Below are positions 53,806 to 55,875 of a DNA stretch of 55,875 nucleotides, in pieces. The stretch is from contig CAIQUG010000108.1 of NCBI GenBank assembly GCA_903874895.1, positions 1-55,875 on the forward strand. The letters run 5' to 3'. The position numbers and the translations under genes are program-made. How positions within the stretch are numbered: position 1 is the stretch's first letter; the number at the start of each line of letters is the position of its first letter. The notes below the pieces were generated by a model. It worked only from the letters and a program-made list of their open reading frames with translations, did no database searches and was not told where the DNA came from. The DNA is from an uncultured Caulobacterales bacterium (GTDB taxonomy: Bacteria; Pseudomonadota; Alphaproteobacteria; Caulobacterales; Caulobacteraceae).

Positions 53806-54165
53806 ATGTCTGATGATGAGAATCGGGGTCCGTTGCAACTTCTCGACATAACGAGCCTGATGGGGCAAGGCGCAACCTCGAATGACAGAAAGCCCCCGAA
53901 GCCAACTATAGGAGCAATTATACTCGGAGCTATTTTAGGACTTTTCGAGCTCCTGAAGACGGCTATTGGTATTTCGGTCGGTATTATCTGTATCGCGGGT
54001 GGCGCTTGGCTTTCCTATGTCGGGATAACTGCGAATACGTCTTGGTCGATACATTTTATGGGTGAGAGTTTCGACCTGACGACATCAGCTCCGGGCGTCG
54101 TGATGATAGTTGCGGGGATGGCTATCGTCTTCGTAGCTTTAAAAGCGCACGAGATCAGGGCGTAA
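53806..54165 (+). CDS. Small hydrophobic membrane protein in the mini element
   Basis: 119 aa. A polar N terminus (1-32) is followed by hydrophobic segments at about 35-50 and 53-73 and a final one at about 96-113, with a short polar loop between (TANTSWSIHFMGESFDLTTS). AGGAGG five bases before the ATG strongly supports translation. The use of ATA and TTA codons is unlike the neighbours and marks it as foreign. No family is recognised. Confidence 0.65.
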   Translation: MSDDENRGPLQLLDITSLMGQGATSNDRKPPKPTIGAIILGAILGLFELLKTAIGISVGIICIAGGAWLSYVGITANTSWSIHFMGESFDLTTSAPGVVMIVAGMAIVFVALKAHEIRA

Positions 54166-54380
54166 GGAACACGGATAAAAAGGACGTGCCCGACGATTTC
54201 CTAGTTCTTCACTTCGCTTGCACCGGATTCTGTCTTTCCATCGGCGAGAGCCCAAACCACAGCCAGCGATCCTCCTTGGGTCACTAGCGGGCATGGAATG
54301 GCAGTTTATTGATATGTGTCTGCTACGGCGTCGGTATGGGGCGATGATGGCGGCTTAAGCCCCTTGCCACACCTTCCCCA

Positions 54381-54409
54381 AAGGTTAGACGATCGCCCCA
54401 AGGTTAGAC
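54381..54409 (+). repeat. Direct repeat near the right end of the mini element
   Basis: AAGGTTAGAC occurs at 54381-54390 and again at 54400-54409, each preceded by CCCCA, about 35 bases before the right attachment repeat. It is a candidate integrase or excisionase binding pair. The stretch 54166-54380 has no convincing ORF. Confidence 0.5.
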
Positions 54410-54440
54410 ACTGCAAGCCCTTGATGTCATTGGCCACAGC

Positions 54441-54458
54441 AGTCCCTCCGGGCCTACC
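54441..54458 (+). repeat. Right attachment-site repeat
   Basis: Exact 18-bp copy of 53143-53160. Host-like high-GC sequence (the YCII gene) resumes eight bases later, so this marks the right boundary of the inserted DNA. Confidence 0.85.
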
Positions 54459-54465
54459 AACCGCC

Positions 54466-54762
54466 TCAGCCATCCCGGGGCAGGCGGCGGACCTCGACGG
54501 TGCCGCCGCAGAGATAGACCGGGTTGTCCATGACCCAGGCCTGCGCGGCCGCGAGGGATTCCGCCTTGATCCGAATGAAGCCGGTCAGGTGCACAGCCAC
54601 GGATCCCGGCGGCCCGTCCTTTCGGAGACCGACCCCCTCGCCCATGGCGCTGCCCCCCTCAAAGACGCCACTCCGGTGCAGGGCTGAGAAATAGGCGTCC
54701 CACAGGGCATCGGGCACGGGCCGGGTGGCATCGTCGTGCATCAGCAGCAGGTAGTCGTTCAT
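54466..54762 (-). CDS. YCII-related domain protein
   Basis: 98 aa: MNDYLLLMHDDATRPVPDAL, GVFEGGSAMGEGVGLRKDGP, LTGFIRIKAESLAAAQAWVM, then NPVYLCGGTVEVRRLPRDG. This is the YCII/DGPF-type ferredoxin-like fold found in many sigma-ECF-associated proteins; function unknown. The ATG overlaps the stop of the ABC ATPase by 4 bases, so it is the last gene of that operon. Its 3' end abuts the mini-element boundary. Confidence 0.8.
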   Translation of the reverse strand: MNDYLLLMHDDATRPVPDALWDAYFSALHRSGVFEGGSAMGEGVGLRKDGPPGSVAVHLTGFIRIKAESLAAAQAWVMDNPVYLCGGTVEVRRLPRDG

Positions 54763-55574
54763 GGCTGCGGGTCCTGGCGGCCGAGGATGTCGATCCTCAC
54801 ACGGTCCGCCGTGACCGTCACCTGGGTCCGTATCCCGTAGACCCGTTGCAGCAGCTCCGGCGTCAGGGCGGTGGCCGCAGGACCATCGGCCGCGATGCGC
54901 CCGTCCGCCAGGACCACGATCCGGTCCGCCATGCGGGCAGCCAGATCGAGGTCGTGCAGGGTCAGGACCACGCCGGCACCCCGGTCCGCCTCCGCCCGGA
55001 ACAGGGACAGGGCGTCGAGGGCGTGGCCGGGGTCGAGACCCGCCAGGGGCTCGTCCGCCAGCAGCCAGTCGGCCTCTCCCGCCAGGGCCCGGGCGATGAG
55101 CACCCGCGCCCGCTCCCCCCCGGAGAGGTCCGCGACCGGGCGATCGGCGAAGTCCGTCACCTGGGCAGCACGCAGGGCCCGGTCCACCGCGTCGGCATCG
55201 GCGGCGCGCAGGCCGAAGGCCCCCTGATGCGGGATACGGCCCAGCTCCACCAGGCTGCGGACAGTGATCGGCCACGCAATATCGGTGTGCTGGGGCAGCA
55301 GCGCGATCCGCCGGGCCCGGGCGCGGCGCTCCATGTCGGACAGCAGCCCACCGTCGAGGCGCACCTGGCCTGAGTGGGGCGAAAGCAGCCCCGCCAGGGC
55401 CGCGATCAGGGTCGACTTGCCCGCACCATTGGGCCCGATGATCACGCTGACCTCCCCCGGGTGCAGGGAAAGACCGATCCCGTCGAGCACTGTACGACCA
55501 CCCCGTTGGAGGGTGAGGTCGTGGATCGACAGGCTCTGGACGGCCGGGGCGGGACCGGGGCGGATCGCGCTCAT
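54759..55574 (-). CDS. FecCD-associated ABC transporter ATP-binding protein (heme/siderophore/B12 type)
   Basis: 271-aa ATPase. Walker A is GPNGAGKS (47-54), the Q-loop is LLPQHTDIAWPITVRSLVEL, the signature is DLSGGERARVLIARAL, Walker B is WLLADEPLAGLD, and the H-loop is LTLHDLDLAARMADRI. The sequence style is that of FecE/HmuV/BtuD importers. The ATG at 55574 overlaps the permease stop. The imported metal chelate cannot be told from this part. Confidence 0.92.
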   Translation of the reverse strand: MSAIRPGPAPAVQSLSIHDLTLQRGGRTVLDGIGLSLHPGEVSVIIGPNGAGKSTLIAALAGLLSPHSGQVRLDGGLLSDMERRARARRIALLPQHTDIAWPITVRSLVELGRIPHQGAFGLRAADADAVDRALRAAQVTDFADRPVADLSGGERARVLIARALAGEADWLLADEPLAGLDPGHALDALSLFRAEADRGAGVVLTLHDLDLAARMADRIVVLADGRIAADGPAATALTPELLQRVYGIRTQVTVTADRVRIDILGRQDPQP

Positions 55575-55875
55575 CCGTTCCGGCTCCAGCGACCCTGCAC
55601 CCCGCCGCGGACCAGCACCCACAGGAAGAACGGGGCCCCGATCACCGCCATGGCCACGCCGAGTTTCAGTTCTGCCGGTGTCGGGGCGAGCCTGACCGCC
55701 GTATCCGCCGCCAGCAGCAGGATGGCTCCGCCGATCAGGCTGGGGATCAGCAGGGCCGAGGGCCGCGCCCCCACATGGGGTCGCAGCAGATGGGGCATGA
55801 TCAGTCCGACGAAGCCGATCACCCCGCTGACCGCGACACTGGCGCCCGCGGACAGGGCCACGGCCACGATCAGCA
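55571..55875 (-). CDS. FecCD family ABC permease, C-terminal part
   Basis: Partial gene running off the window's right end (translation read to at least 101 residues from the C terminus). AVSGVIGFVGLIMPHLLRPH is the conserved cytoplasmic coupling helix region of FecCD/BtuC permeases. The last helices and LGVAMAVIGAPFFLWVLVRG follow. It pairs with the downstream ATPase to import an iron complex, heme or cobalamin. Confidence 0.92.
   Translation of the reverse strand, partial: LIVAVALSAGASVAVSGVIGFVGLIMPHLLRPHVGARPSALLIPSLIGGAILLLAADTAVRLAPTPAELKLGVAMAVIGAPFFLWVLVRGGVQGRWSRNG

Larger units (their letters stand above)
53143..54458. mobile_element. 1.3-kb tRNA-targeted mini element, no integrase seen
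   Basis: Bounded by exact 18-bp direct repeats of the tRNA 3' end, 1298 bp apart. The DNA between is visibly poorer in GC than the rest: a 60-base row I counted (53881-53940) is 43% GC, against 72% for 54901-54960. It carries a Cys-motif ORF, a small membrane protein and short repeats near both ends. This is the structure left by site-specific integration into a tRNA gene, but no recombinase gene is present, so it is either decayed or mobilised in trans. Confidence 0.75.

Overview
The window is high-GC chromosomal DNA from an alphaproteobacterium, most likely a member of the Caulobacteraceae (Brevundimonas or Phenylobacterium type). This rests on DUF1476, fliI-fliJ, a KirBac-type channel, a split purL/purQ/purS arrangement, the short-chain-fatty-acyl XRE regulator family, -10 elements resembling the Caulobacter GCTANAWC consensus, and one perfect CtrA box (TTAA-N7-TTAAC). 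The genus is an inference. Nearly all genes are chromosomal housekeeping genes, tightly packed with many 1-14 nt overlaps.

Layout. 1-6.8 kb: the end of purL, a CPBP protease, DUF1476, dusA, an MFS transporter, a GST, a gamma-carbonic anhydrase and a PhoH ATPase. 6.9-8.7 kb: flagellar export ATPase fliI and fliJ. 8.7-11 kb: the purine operon purC-purS-DUF3291-purQ, read leftward behind a leader that contains an intrinsic terminator. 11.1-15.1 kb: a Kir-like channel, then bolA - degenerate aldo/keto reductase - grxD, a small membrane protein and rpsD with a structured leader. 15.2-21.4 kb: a GT39-type glycosyltransferase, small stress or unknown genes, trmJ, and rsfS-rlmH-envC. 21.4-30.6 kb: ferredoxin reductase, aldose epimerase, an XRE acyl regulator, molybdopterin genes (mobA-like, moaA, moaD), an S10 peptidase, a thioesterase and an SSS symporter. 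30.6-35.5 kb: a higBA toxin-antitoxin pair, then omega-amino-acid aminotransferase, panB, panC and a P1 (beta-aminopeptidase) family gene, which look like a beta-alanine/pantothenate neighbourhood. 35.6-44.4 kb: folD, an M20 peptidase, a second CPBP protease, rsmD, a dienelactone hydrolase, obg-nadD and icd. 44.5-53 kb: DUF2939 behind a CtrA box, an exported RidA, fRMsr, very small genes, prs, pgeF, midA, lgt and a SIMPL protein. 54.4 kb to the end: a YCII protein and a FecCD-type metal-chelate ABC importer that runs off the window.

The one clearly foreign segment is 53.14-54.46 kb. A tRNA with anticodon CAT has an exact 18-bp copy of its 3' end 1298 bp downstream. Between the copies lies visibly lower-GC DNA with a Cys-motif ORF, a small membrane protein and clustered short direct repeats near both ends, but no integrase. 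It looks like a minimal or decayed tRNA-targeted integrative element and is the best candidate for something undescribed.

Other points worth attention: rsfS appears to start at a CTG codon; a catalytically degenerate aldo/keto reductase sits between the Fe-S partners bolA and grxD; leader terminators precede purC and phoH; an M20 peptidase is probably leaderless; and the CtrA box lies so close to a start codon that repression is more likely than activation.
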